Source: an uncultured Collinsella sp.
GTDB taxonomy: Bacteria; Actinomycetota; Coriobacteriia; Coriobacteriales; Coriobacteriaceae
Assembly: GCA_902490445.1 (NCBI GenBank)
Contig: CABUDZ010000011.1
Span: 1 to 34,008, forward strand
Length of the DNA stretch: 34,008 bases
Direction: 5' to 3'
The notes beneath the pieces are model-generated. The model worked only from the letters and a program-made list of their open reading frames with translations. It was not told where the DNA came from and did no database searches. This document shows, one piece after another, positions 7,115-14,549 of the stretch; position 1 is the first letter of the stretch; each line of letters opens with the position of its first letter. A program made the translations under genes and the position numbers.

Positions 7115-8041
7115 TTACAGCTTGGCGATGGCGTCGTCCACGTGCGAGACGTAGATGTCGTCGACCGCGGCGTTCTGTCCCAGACCCTGGAGCAGGCACG
7201 TCACTTCGAAGCCGGCGGCCACGAACTTCGCAGCCCAGCTGTCGGGGTCGGTCTCGTCTGCCATGTCGTTGTTCGCGTGGTCGCCCGCGACCACCATGAA
7301 CGGCGCGAGCACGGCCTTCTTGTACCCTGCGGCGCTCGCGGCGGCGATAACATCCTCGCAGGTCGGTTCAGCCTCGACGGTGCCGACGAAGAACTGCGTC
7401 AAGCCCTCGTTCTTGAACACTTCCTGCATCTTGGCATAGTCGGCGTTGGAATCGGCTTCGGTGCCGTGGCCCATGAGGCATAGCGCCGTCTTGCCGTCGT
7501 CGAAGGACGCCATGTTCTCCTTAATGGCTGCGGCCACCTTCTTGTAGTCGTCGTCGGAGGTGAGCAGCGGGTCGCCGAGCGAGATCTTGTCGAACTTGTC
7601 GGCGTACTTGTCGAGCTCGTCTTTCACGTCGGCGTATTCCAGGCCAGCCATGAGATGCGTCGGCTGCACGACGATTTCCTTCACGCCGTCTTCCACGCAG
7701 CGGTCGAGCGCCTCGGTCATGTTGTCGATCGTGATGCCGTCGCGCTTCTTCAGCTTGTCGATGATGATCTGCGCGGTGAAGGCGCGGCGGATGTCGTAGT
7801 CCTGCCAGTACTTCTCGCGGATAGCGCATTCGATGGCGCCGATGGTGATGTGGCGCGAGTCGTTGTAGCTCGTGCCGAAGCTCGTGACGAGAATGACCGG
7901 CTTCACGGCCTTCTCCTTTTCGCTCGATTTCTCGGGACTCGCGGAGGTGCTGGAGCAGCCCGCGAGCGCGAATCCGGCGAGCGCGACGGCTCCGGTTGCT
8001 GCGGCGCCCATGAAGCCGCGGCGTGACATCTGGTCGGACAT
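7115..8041 (-). CDS. cbiK: Exported CbiK-type sirohydrochlorin cobaltochelatase
   Basis: A 308-residue chelatase inserting Co2+ into sirohydrochlorin, the entry step of anaerobic cobalamin synthesis. The CbiK core starts at about residue 46 (VKPVILVTSFGTSYNDSR). The two metal-binding/catalytic histidine regions are present: LMGHGTEADSN and MVVAGDHANNDMADE. The N-terminus is unusual for a biosynthetic enzyme: twin-arginine motif SRRGFMG (residues 6-12), hydrophobic stretch and lipobox LAGC with Cys29, followed by a Ser/Lys/Glu-rich linker. It should be exported, probably by Tat, and lipid-anchored. A periplasmic CbiK is known from Desulfovibrio vulgaris. The ATG at 8041 is supported by AGGAAAGGG; the frame extends upstream only through the riboswitch. 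An internal SD plus GTG at 7906 could give a form without signal. First gene of the riboswitch operon. Confidence 0.92.
   Translation of the reverse strand: MSDQMSRRGFMGAAATGAVALAGFALAGCSSTSASPEKSSEKEKAVKPVILVTSFGTSYNDSRHITIGAIECAIREKYWQDYDIRRAFTAQIIIDKLKKRDGITIDNMTEALDRCVEDGVKEIVVQPTHLMAGLEYADVKDELDKYADKFDKISLGDPLLTSDDDYKKVAAAIKENMASFDDGKTALCLMGHGTEADSNADYAKMQEVFKNEGLTQFFVGTVEAEPTCEDVIAAASAAGYKKAVLAPFMVVAGDHANNDMADETDPDSWAAKFVAAGFEVTCLLQGLGQNAAVDDIYVSHVDDAIAKL
7904..7918 (-). promoter_or_regulatory. Internal Shine-Dalgarno and in-frame GTG in cbiK
   Basis: Minus strand reads AAGGAG (7918-7913), six bases, then GTG (7906-7904), in frame as codon 46. Translation from here would begin at the mature CbiK fold and drop the Tat/lipoprotein signal. 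The Lys-Glu codons of the linker could create this by chance. Confidence 0.35.
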
Positions 8042-8098
8042 GGTTTTCCCTTTCCTCGGTTTGCCGGTCCCCCGGCGACAGTTGCTTATCGGCACAAG

Positions 8099-8137
8099 CG
8101 AAAGAAAAGCGCGCTCGTCCGCAAAGGGATAGCGCGC
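8099..8137 (-). terminator. Riboswitch-linked intrinsic terminator before cbiK
   Basis: On the minus strand GCGCGCT and AGCGCGC (forward 8131-8137 and 8109-8115) form a 7-bp GC stem with a 15-base loop, followed directly by TTTTCTTTC. It lies between the B12 box and the cbiK start, which fits transcription attenuation by the cobalamin riboswitch. Confidence 0.7.
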
Positions 8138-8213
8138 CTGTTTCTTGCATTCGAAAGGGAAGCGCACTCCTCGGGGTTCACAAGGAGCTAACGCCACGGC
8201 GATGCCGTGAGGA

Positions 8214-8326
8214 AAAGGCGAAGCAGTCTGGCTTGGGGCGCGAGGCGGTTCACCCGCGCGTCCTACACAGTAATGTCCCTTGCCCAGGATTCCCACCTGG
8301 TTCCCTCCGCAAGCCAGCGCGGGCTG
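8214..8326 (-). ncRNA. Cobalamin riboswitch upstream of cbiK-ABC operon
   Basis: The minus strand carries the conserved core GGTGGGAATCCTGGGC, then AAGGGACATTACTGTG (forward 8266-8297), preceded by GGAGGGAACC. A B12-box-like AAGCCAGACTGCTTCGCC lies at forward 8217-8234, about 30 bases after the core. These match the cobalamin riboswitch consensus (GGTG-GAATCC, CCC-ACTGT, AGCCAGGAGACC-GCC type). The 5' flank CTGGCTT can pair with AAGCCAG of the B12 box. It lies about 170 bases before cbiK and an intrinsic terminator separates them. Expected action: bound cobalamin stops expression of the exported chelatase and importer. Boundaries are approximate. Confidence 0.9.
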
Positions 8327-8387
8327 TGTGGGCGCCGCGCCGGTCGTTTCCTTTTATTCGATTGTCATATGCTCGTTACCGAAACTA

Positions 8388-8402
8388 CCACTATGATAGT
8401 GG
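8388..8402. promoter_or_regulatory. 15-bp palindrome in the divergent intergenic region
   Basis: CCACTA-TGA-TAGTGG is a perfect 6-bp inverted repeat with a 3-base centre containing a -10-like TATGAT (8392-8397) on the plus strand. TTGTCA at 8362-8367 is 24 bases away, too far for a normal -35. It may be an operator governing the rightward cbi operon. No protein can be assigned. Confidence 0.4.
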
Positions 8403-8552
8403 GCGTTTGTGGGCGTGTCAAAGCCAGCGCGGGCGGCATTGCGCCTCCTGCCTACGTATTTGCGCCGATTGCCGCTGCGGGCGCCGTGTCTTGCCCGCTG
8501 CGCGAAGGGCGGCGTAAACGGTTGCGATGAGAAACGGGAAGGGAAGGCTCGG
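8403..8552 (+). other. Leader of the cbi/cob operon, no riboswitch seen
   Basis: About 150 bases upstream of cbiF. No cobalamin-riboswitch core (GAATCC...ACTGT) is found on the plus strand. There is a second copy of AAGCCAGCGCGGGC (8421-8434; first copy 8311-8324) and a short GCGGGC/GCCCGC hairpin (8477-8498). How this operon is regulated is not evident. Confidence 0.5.
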
Positions 8553-9344
8553 ATGATTCATATCGTTGGCGCAGGTTCGGGCGCCGCCGACCTTATCACG
8601 CTGCGCGGGGCGCGTCTTCTACGCGCGGCCGACGTGGTCGTTTGGGCGGGGAGCCTTGTGAACCCCGAGCTGCTCGCCGAGTGCAAGGAATCCTGCGTCG
8701 TCTACGACAGCGCGCACATGACCTTGGAGGAAGTGCTCGACGTGATGTGCGCGGCGGATGCGCGGGGCGAGGAAGTGGTGCGCCTGCACACGGGCGACCC
8801 GTGCCTGTACGGCGCCATCCAGGAGCAGATGGACGCGCTCGACGCGCGCGGCGTGGTCTACGAGGTGGTGCCCGGCGTGTCGAGCTTTTGCGGTGCCGCG
8901 GCGGCGCTTCGCCAGGAATACACGCTGCCGGGAATCAGCCAGTCGGTCGTGATCACGCGGCTTTCCGGGCGCACCCCCATGCCCGCGGGCGAGGGCATGC
9001 GCACCATGGCGGAAAGCGGCTCGACTATGGTCATCTTCCTGAGCTCGGGTATGCTCGCCGAGCTTTCCGCCGAGCTTTTGGCCGCGGGCCGCAGCTCCGA
9101 CGAGCCGGCGGCGCTCGTGTACAAGGCGACCTGGCCTGAGGAGCGCGTGGTGCGATGCACAGTGGGCACGCTCGCCGATGCGGGCGCGCGAGAGGGCATC
9201 GACCGCACGGCGCTCGTGGTGGTGGGCCGCGTGCTCGGAGCTCGCGGCGGGCTTGCGCACAACGGCGCGCAAGCGGAGTCGTACGAGCGCAGCAAGCTTT
9301 ACGACCCTTCGTTTGCCACTGGGTATCGGAAGGCGAGCAGCTAG
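8553..9344 (+). CDS. cbiF: Cobalt-precorrin-4 C11-methyltransferase CbiF
   Basis: A 263-residue SAM-dependent methyltransferase that methylates cobalt-precorrin-4 at C11. It belongs to the tetrapyrrole methyltransferase fold. The N-terminal motif HIVGAGSGAADLITLRGARL and the CbiF/CobM-specific VVWAGSLVNPELL are clear, as are LHTGDPCLYGA and EVVPGVSSFCGAAAAL. Length is normal for the family. The ATG at 8553 follows GGGAAGG and is preferred over an upstream in-frame ATG at 8409 because the family fold begins exactly at MIHIVGAG. It is the first gene of the rightward operon; cbiD follows after a single base. No riboswitch is visible before it. Confidence 0.95.
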   Translation: MIHIVGAGSGAADLITLRGARLLRAADVVVWAGSLVNPELLAECKESCVVYDSAHMTLEEVLDVMCAADARGEEVVRLHTGDPCLYGAIQEQMDALDARGVVYEVVPGVSSFCGAAAALRQEYTLPGISQSVVITRLSGRTPMPAGEGMRTMAESGSTMVIFLSSGMLAELSAELLAAGRSSDEPAALVYKATWPEERVVRCTVGTLADAGAREGIDRTALVVVGRVLGARGGLAHNGAQAESYERSKLYDPSFATGYRKASS

Positions 9345-9345
9345 C

Positions 9346-10530
9346 GTGGCCTTCGATCATTACATATATACCGGGACGACCCGCCTGCGCTGCGGCTACA
9401 CCACGGGGAGCTGTGCCGCGCTCGCGGCGAAGGCGGCCTGCGAGATGCTCTTGTCACGAAAGCCCGTCGGCCGCGTGTCGATCGTCACCCCCGGCGGGCT
9501 GCCCGTCGAGGCGAACGTGGTCGACGTATGTATCGGCGAGGGGTGCGCCCAGTGCGCCGTGCGAAAGGACGCAGGCGACGATGCCGATGTGACCGACGGC
9601 GTGCTCGTGTACGCGCGCGTGGAACATGCGGGGTCGGGCACGGGCGCTGCGGGCAGCAAGGGCGTGCCCGCGCGCGAATCGGAAGTTTCCGTCGATGGCG
9701 GCGTGGGCGTGGGGCGCGTGACGTTGCCCGGGCTCGAGCAGCCGGTGGGGGCGGCCGCCATCAACGCGACGCCGCGCGCGATGATCACTTCGGCGGTGCG
9801 CGAGGTGTGCGCCGCGCACGGCTTTTCTGGAAATATCGCTGTGACGATTTCGGTACCCGAGGGTGTTGCCCTTGCCGAAAAGACCTTCAACCCGCACCTG
9901 GGGATAGAGGACGGCATTTCCATCCTGGGCACGACGGGCATCGTCGAGCCGCGCAGCCTTGCTGCCTTGCGCGACAGCATCGAGCTCGAGATCCGGCAGC
10001 ATGCGGCTATGGGGCGGCGCGGAGTCGTGCTCACGCCCGGCAACTACGGCGCGCAGTTCATCTCGGGGCATTTCCACCTAAACGGTGCGCCGGTGGTCTT
10101 CATCTCCAACTTCGTGGGCGATGCGATTGATTGCTGCGTTCGCGAGGGATTTACCAATGTCCTTCTTGTGGGACACATCGGCAAGCTGGTGAAGGTCGCG
10201 GGCGGCATCATGGACACCCATTCGCGTACCGCCGACTGCCGCGCGGAGATTCTGGCCGCTCACGCGGCCTTGGCCGGCGCGGGCACGAAGACCGTGCGCG
10301 ATATCATGTCGTCGGTCACGACCACGGCGGCGCTCGAGGTAATCGAGGCCGCCGGTGTGGGGGACGCTGCGTGCGCCTCGCTCGCTGTGGCAATCGAGGA
10401 CAGGTTGCGCCGCCGCGCGGCGGGCGGATGCGACATCGCCGCGGTCGTGTTCGACGCCGAGCGCCGCGAGCTTTTCCGCACGTCGGGCGCCGATGCAGTT
10501 ATCGGGGAATTGGGGGCGACGTATGAGTAA
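9346..10530 (+). CDS. cbiD: Cobalt-precorrin-5B C1-methyltransferase CbiD
   Basis: A 394-residue enzyme that methylates C1 in ring contraction of the anaerobic pathway. The characteristic N-terminus RLRCGYTTGSCAALAAKAA is at residues ~13-31, and NATPRAMI, GNIAVTISVPEG, GISILGTTGIVEP and VLLVGHIGKLVKVAGGIMDTHS follow in family order. The start is a GTG at 9346 with GGAAGGCGAG 8 bases upstream. An in-frame ATG at 9178 lies inside cbiF and would add 56 unrelated residues. A Gly/Ala-rich stretch near residues 95-115 is slightly expanded. It follows cbiF by one base and its stop overlaps the cbiL start by 8 bases, suggesting coupled translation. Confidence 0.95.
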   Translation: MAFDHYIYTGTTRLRCGYTTGSCAALAAKAACEMLLSRKPVGRVSIVTPGGLPVEANVVDVCIGEGCAQCAVRKDAGDDADVTDGVLVYARVEHAGSGTGAAGSKGVPARESEVSVDGGVGVGRVTLPGLEQPVGAAAINATPRAMITSAVREVCAAHGFSGNIAVTISVPEGVALAEKTFNPHLGIEDGISILGTTGIVEPRSLAALRDSIELEIRQHAAMGRRGVVLTPGNYGAQFISGHFHLNGAPVVFISNFVGDAIDCCVREGFTNVLLVGHIGKLVKVAGGIMDTHSRTADCRAEILAAHAALAGAGTKTVRDIMSSVTTTAALEVIEAAGVGDAACASLAVAIEDRLRRRAAGGCDIAAVVFDAERRELFRTSGADAVIGELGATYE

Positions 10531-11212
10531 AGGCGTGCTGTACGGGGTGGGCACGGGGCCTGGCGACCCCGAGCTGCTCACGATCAAGGCCGTCCGCACA
10601 ATCGAATCGTGTCCGGTCATCGCCGCACCGCAGACGGCGGACGGAGCCATGGTCGCGCTCGACATCGTGCGCGGCGCCGTCGACCTTACAGGCAAGACGG
10701 TGATCCCCGTGCGATTCTCGATGACGCGCGACGTTGAGCGCCGCGCGGCCGAGCATGCCTCGCTTGTTCGCGAGCTTGTCGCGCACCTGGATGCGGTCCG
10801 CGACGTCGCGCTGCTGAACCTGGGGGACCCAAGCATCTACGCCACCTTCCAGCGCATCGCGCCCGACGTGCGCGCCCGCGGGTTCGAGGCGCGCGCCATT
10901 CCCGGCGTGCCGAGCTTCTGCGCGGTCGCCGCGGCGCTCGAGCGCGACCTCACGCCCGAGATGTCGTCGCCTCTGCACATCGTGCCCGGCGGCTACGACG
11001 ACGTGCGCCGCGCAATCGGCTGGCCGGGGGCGAAGGTGGTCATGAAGGCGCGCCGCTCGCTTGCGGACACGAAGCGCATCCTTCGCGAGGAGGGCGCCTT
11101 CGACGGTGCCAAGCTCGTAGAGGACTGTGGGCTTCCGGGCGAGCGCGTGTACTGCTCGCTCGACGATGTGCCCGATCGGGGCAGCTACTTCTCGACGATG
11201 GTGGTGCGCTAG
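10523..11212 (+). CDS. cbiL: Cobalt-precorrin-2 C20-methyltransferase CbiL
   Basis: A 229-residue SAM-dependent methyltransferase acting first on cobalt-precorrin-2, at C20. It starts with the class motif YGVGTGPGDPELLTIKAVRTI and the CbiL-typical CPVIAAPQT. LLNLGDPSIYATF and IPGVPSFCAVAAAL are the conserved substrate/SAM-binding segments. It is at the short end of the family range but complete. The ATG at 10523 has a GGGGG-containing ribosome site and lies 8 bases inside the end of cbiD. The next gene, cbiG, starts on the base after its TAG stop. Confidence 0.95.
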   Translation: MSKGVLYGVGTGPGDPELLTIKAVRTIESCPVIAAPQTADGAMVALDIVRGAVDLTGKTVIPVRFSMTRDVERRAAEHASLVRELVAHLDAVRDVALLNLGDPSIYATFQRIAPDVRARGFEARAIPGVPSFCAVAAALERDLTPEMSSPLHIVPGGYDDVRRAIGWPGAKVVMKARRSLADTKRILREEGAFDGAKLVEDCGLPGERVYCSLDDVPDRGSYFSTMVVR

Positions 11213-12346
11213 ATGAGGGTTTCCTGCATAGCGTTCACTGAGAGGGGATATGCGTTGGCGGAGCGCACCGCACGCGTGCTTTCCGATTGCGCGCAGACAG
11301 GTGAAGATGACCCTGGCTGGGACGTTTCCGTTTCGCGCGGGTTCGGCGAGGGGAAGGCCGACCTGCGCGCATGGACGGCGCTCGCGTGGGAAGCGTCGGA
11401 CGCGCTCCTGTTCGTGGGCGCGGCGGGCATCGCCGTGCGGGCGATCGCGCCGCATGTCGCCTCGAAGGCAAGCGATTCCGCGGTTGTGGCGATCGACGAG
11501 GCGGGGCGCTTTGCCGTCCCGCTTTTGTCGGGGCATTTGGGCGGTGCGAACGAACTTGCGCAAACTGTGGCACGCGCGGCAGGGGCCATCCCCGTCATCA
11601 CCACGGCGACCGACGTCCGCGGCGTGTGGGCGGTGGATACGTGGGCGCGCTGTGCGGGGCTCGCCGTTTCGAATCCCGAGGCCATCAAGCGAGTGTCGGC
11701 GCGGCTGCTTTCGGGCGGGCGCGTGGCGCTCTATTCCGACATGCCGATTTCGGGACAGCCGCCTGAGGGGGTTGACATTGCGTCCGACCGCGCTCGGGCC
11801 GATATCGTCGTGTCGCCGTTCGCTGGCGCGAATGCAGGTGCGTCCGTTCGCGCAGCGGAGACGACGGGCGATGTTGTGCCCGCCGGTGAGACGGGGAAGC
11901 CGGCGGGCGTGCGGGCGCAGGAGCCTGCGCCCGAGCCGCTTCGCCTTGTCGTGCCCTGCATCGTTGCGGGCATAGGATGCCGTCGCGGTGCGTGCGCCGA
12001 AGCGATCGGGGAGGCGTTTCTTCTCGCGTGCGGGCAGGCGGGTATCTCGCCTTCGGCCGTGCGCGAGGCGGCGACGATCGACGTGAAGGCGCACGAGGAG
12101 GGCCTGCTCGCCTTCTGCCGCGCGCGCAAGATTCCGCTTGCGACGTATTCCGTAGAGGAGTTGTCGCAGGTCGAAGGCAGCGTTTCGCCATCTGATTTCG
12201 TGCGCGCGACGGTGGGGGTCGACAACGTGTGCGAGCGCGCGGCGCTCGCGGACGGGGGCAAACTAATCTTCCCGAAGCTCGCTCACGGCGGCGTGACCGT
12301 CGCGTTTTCCAAGGTAACTATCGAACTTTCGTTTAAGGAGCTGTGA
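11213..12346 (+). CDS. cbiG: Cobalt-precorrin-5A hydrolase CbiG
   Basis: A 377-residue enzyme that opens the ring-A delta-lactone and releases acetaldehyde during ring contraction. The N-terminal and central region carries LLFVGAAGIAVRAIAPHV, SGHLGGANELA and ITTATDVRG, typical of CbiG. The C-terminal domain begins near residue 250 with IVAGIGCRRGA and ends with a conserved basic/hydrophobic tail. The two are joined by an Ala/Gly/Pro-rich linker (about residues 205-240). The start codon directly abuts the cbiL stop; its own TGA shares a base with the ATG of cbiH. Confidence 0.94.
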   Translation: MRVSCIAFTERGYALAERTARVLSDCAQTGEDDPGWDVSVSRGFGEGKADLRAWTALAWEASDALLFVGAAGIAVRAIAPHVASKASDSAVVAIDEAGRFAVPLLSGHLGGANELAQTVARAAGAIPVITTATDVRGVWAVDTWARCAGLAVSNPEAIKRVSARLLSGGRVALYSDMPISGQPPEGVDIASDRARADIVVSPFAGANAGASVRAAETTGDVVPAGETGKPAGVRAQEPAPEPLRLVVPCIVAGIGCRRGACAEAIGEAFLLACGQAGISPSAVREAATIDVKAHEEGLLAFCRARKIPLATYSVEELSQVEGSVSPSDFVRATVGVDNVCERAALADGGKLIFPKLAHGGVTVAFSKVTIELSFKEL

Positions 12347-13089
12347 TGGGAAAGCTCTTCGTGGTGGGGATCGGCCCGGGCGGCCCCGACGGCATGACGA
12401 TTGCGGCTCGGCGCGCGCTCGAGGCGGCCGACATCGTTGTGGGGTACACGAAATACGTGGAGCTCGCGCTCGCCGCCGTGCCCGACGCGGCGCATCTAGC
12501 GACGCCGATGATGCACGAGGTCGAACGGTGCCGCCTGGCGCTTTCGCGCGCGCAGAGCGGAGAAGCCGTGGCGCTTGTGTGCAGCGGTGACGCGGGCGTG
12601 TACGGCATGGCGAGCCCCGTGCTGGAGCTTGCTGAGGACTACCCCGATGTAGACGTGGAAGTTATCGCCGGGGCCACCGCGGCTCAGAGCGGGTCGGCGG
12701 TGCTCGGCGCCCCGCTTGCCCACGACTTCGCGGTCGTGTCGCTCTCCGACCTGCTCACGCCGTGGGAGGTCATCGAGCGCAGGCTCGCCGCCGTGGCGAG
12801 CGCCGACTTCTGCATCTGTTTGTACAACCCGCGCAGCAGAAAGCGCGCCGACAGGCTCTCGCGCGCGGCGAAGATTATGCTCGAATGGAAGGCCCCCGAC
12901 ACGCTCTGCGGCTGGGTACGCAACATCGGGCGCGAGGGGCAGCAGTCGGGCATGTGCAGGCTCTCCGAGCTGGGGGAGTTCGACGCCGACATGTTCACCA
13001 CCGTGTTCGTCGGCAACGCGGACACGAAGCGCGTAGGCGGCCGTATGGTCACGCCGCGCGGGTATCGGGAGATTCCATGCGAAAGGTAA
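12346..13089 (+). CDS. cbiH: Cobalt-factor III C17-methyltransferase CbiH
   Basis: A 247-residue SAM-dependent methyltransferase performing C17 methylation with ring contraction. Key segments: FVVGIGPGGPDGMTIAARRAL at the N-terminus, VVGYTKYVEL (CbiH/CobJ type), LVCSGDAGVYGMASPVLEL, EVIAGATAAQSGSAVLGAPL and FCICLYNPRSRKRADRL. The ATG at 12346 is chosen over GTG at 12343 because AAGGAG (12335-12340) is at a normal distance only from the ATG. TGATG joins it to cbiG; the following cbiET gene overlaps its end by 13 bases. Confidence 0.95.
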   Translation: MGKLFVVGIGPGGPDGMTIAARRALEAADIVVGYTKYVELALAAVPDAAHLATPMMHEVERCRLALSRAQSGEAVALVCSGDAGVYGMASPVLELAEDYPDVDVEVIAGATAAQSGSAVLGAPLAHDFAVVSLSDLLTPWEVIERRLAAVASADFCICLYNPRSRKRADRLSRAAKIMLEWKAPDTLCGWVRNIGREGQQSGMCRLSELGEFDADMFTTVFVGNADTKRVGGRMVTPRGYREIPCER

Positions 13090-14549
13090 CGATCATCGGG
13101 GCGGGGCCCGGAAACCCCGACTTGCTCTCGCGCGCGGCGCTCGACGTGATCGACATCGCCGACGTGGTCATCGGCGCTCATCGCGCGCTTGTCAGCATCG
13201 ACGTGCCGCCCGACGTGGTGAGATGCGAGCTCGTGAAGACGGCGGACATCGTCGCCGCTCTCACCGATGCGGCGTCGTGGCAGCGCGCCGTGGTCGTGAT
13301 GACGGGTGATGTGGGGCTGTTCAGCGGCGCGCGCCGCCTGGTGGAGGCGCTCTCCGGCGACGCGCAGGTGGACGTGCGCGTCATTCCCGGCATAAGCTCA
13401 GCGTCGTATCTCGCCGCGCGCCTCGCGCGTCCATGGCAGGATTGGCGCTTCGCGAGCGCTCACGGCGTGGCGTGCGACATCGTGGCCGAGGCCGAGCGCG
13501 CAGGTGAGCTCTTCCTCGCCACGTCGGGCGGGGAAGACCCCTCGCGGCTTTCGGGCGAGCTTGTGCAGGCGGGCTTCGGGGACGCGCGCGTGACGGTGGC
13601 CGAGCGCCTGTCGTACCCCGACGAGCGCATCACCTGCGCGACCGCAAGTGAAATCGCAGGTCAGACGTTCGACGACTTGAACGTGATGCTTATCGAGTTC
13701 GCAGGCTGCGCCGGGTCGCCTGCGGGCTCTAGCGCAGCCTCCGAGGCGCCGGCCGGCGCGTCTGCGCCCGCGGCGGCTTCTTTCGCGGCGGACTCTGCGG
13801 GCGCATTCCGCGCCGCGAGCTCCCGCTGGCCGTACGCTTCCTCGGGCATTCCCGACGAGCTCTTCATCCGCGGCGACGTTCCCATGACCAAGCAGGAGGT
13901 GCGCGCCGTCGCGCTCGCGAAGCTGCGCCTTACCGCGACCGACACCGTGTGGGATGTCGGCGCCGGTACGGGGAGCGTTTCGATCGAGGCGGCGCTCGTC
14001 GCGCGAGCGGGGTCGGTATGGGCGGTCGAGCGCAACGCGGCCGGCGTGCGGCTCATCCGAGAGAACGCGGATGCATTCGGGTGCGGCAACGTACATGCGG
14101 TCCCCGGTGTCGCCCCCGAAGCGCTCGCGAAACTGCCCGTCCCCGACGCCGTGTTCGTCGGCGGGAGCGCGGGCGAGCTTCCCTCCATCGTGGAGGCGGC
14201 GCTCGAGAAGAACTCGCAGGTTCGCCTGTGCGTGCCATGCGTCACCGTTGAGACGCTCACCGAGGCGTGCGCGCTTCTCTCGGGTTCGCGCTTTAAGGGG
14301 TTCGAGGCGTGCCAGGTGTCGGTCGCCCGTGCCGAGGCTGTAGGCTCGCACCATCTTATGAAGGCGCAAAACCCCGTGTTCCTCGTCAGCGCGCGTGGTG
14401 CGGGCGCGGATGCCGAGGAGCTTGCCGAAGTCGGCGCGCTTGCTGAGTCGCCTGTCGGGGAGGACCTCTCTGTCGAGGGGAACCCATCCGTTGAGGTGGT
14501 CTCGCTTGCTAACTGCAGCGCCGCAGGTGGAGAAGGCGGCGCCCGGTGA
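13077..14549 (+). CDS. cbiET: CbiE-CbiT fusion, cobalt-precorrin-7 C5/C15-methyltransferase and decarboxylase
   Basis: A 490-residue fusion resembling CobL. The CbiE part (about 1-200) starts with TIIGAGPGNPDLLSRAALDVI and methylates C5. The CbiT part (about 260-440) contains IRGDVPMTKQEVRAVAL and the SAM-binding VWDVGAGTGSVSIEAALVA, and catalyses C15 methylation with decarboxylation of the ring-C acetate. A roughly 45-residue Ala/Ser/Pro-rich linker joins them, and the protein ends with about 50 acidic residues of low complexity after the fold seems complete. The ATG at 13077 lies within the end of cbiH and is where the family fold begins. Its TGA overlaps the GTG of cbiA by 3 bases (GTGA). 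Confidence 0.95.
   Translation: MRKVTIIGAGPGNPDLLSRAALDVIDIADVVIGAHRALVSIDVPPDVVRCELVKTADIVAALTDAASWQRAVVVMTGDVGLFSGARRLVEALSGDAQVDVRVIPGISSASYLAARLARPWQDWRFASAHGVACDIVAEAERAGELFLATSGGEDPSRLSGELVQAGFGDARVTVAERLSYPDERITCATASEIAGQTFDDLNVMLIEFAGCAGSPAGSSAASEAPAGASAPAAASFAADSAGAFRAASSRWPYASSGIPDELFIRGDVPMTKQEVRAVALAKLRLTATDTVWDVGAGTGSVSIEAALVARAGSVWAVERNAAGVRLIRENADAFGCGNVHAVPGVAPEALAKLPVPDAVFVGGSAGELPSIVEAALEKNSQVRLCVPCVTVETLTEACALLSGSRFKGFEACQVSVARAEAVGSHHLMKAQNPVFLVSARGAGADAEELAEVGALAESPVGEDLSVEGNPSVEVVSLANCSAAGGEGGAR

Noticed and set aside
8042..8296. N-terminal extension of cbiK by 85 codons
   Set aside because: This stretch is the cobalamin riboswitch and its terminator; the Tat signal begins at the ATG at 8041.
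8403..8552. A second cobalamin riboswitch on the plus strand before cbiF
   Set aside because: AAGCCAG resembles part of a B12 box, but no GAATCC/ACTGT core precedes it.
10499..12094. 531-codon minus-strand open frame opposite cbiL/cbiG
   Set aside because: His/Arg-rich shadow of the coding strand with no recognisable domain.
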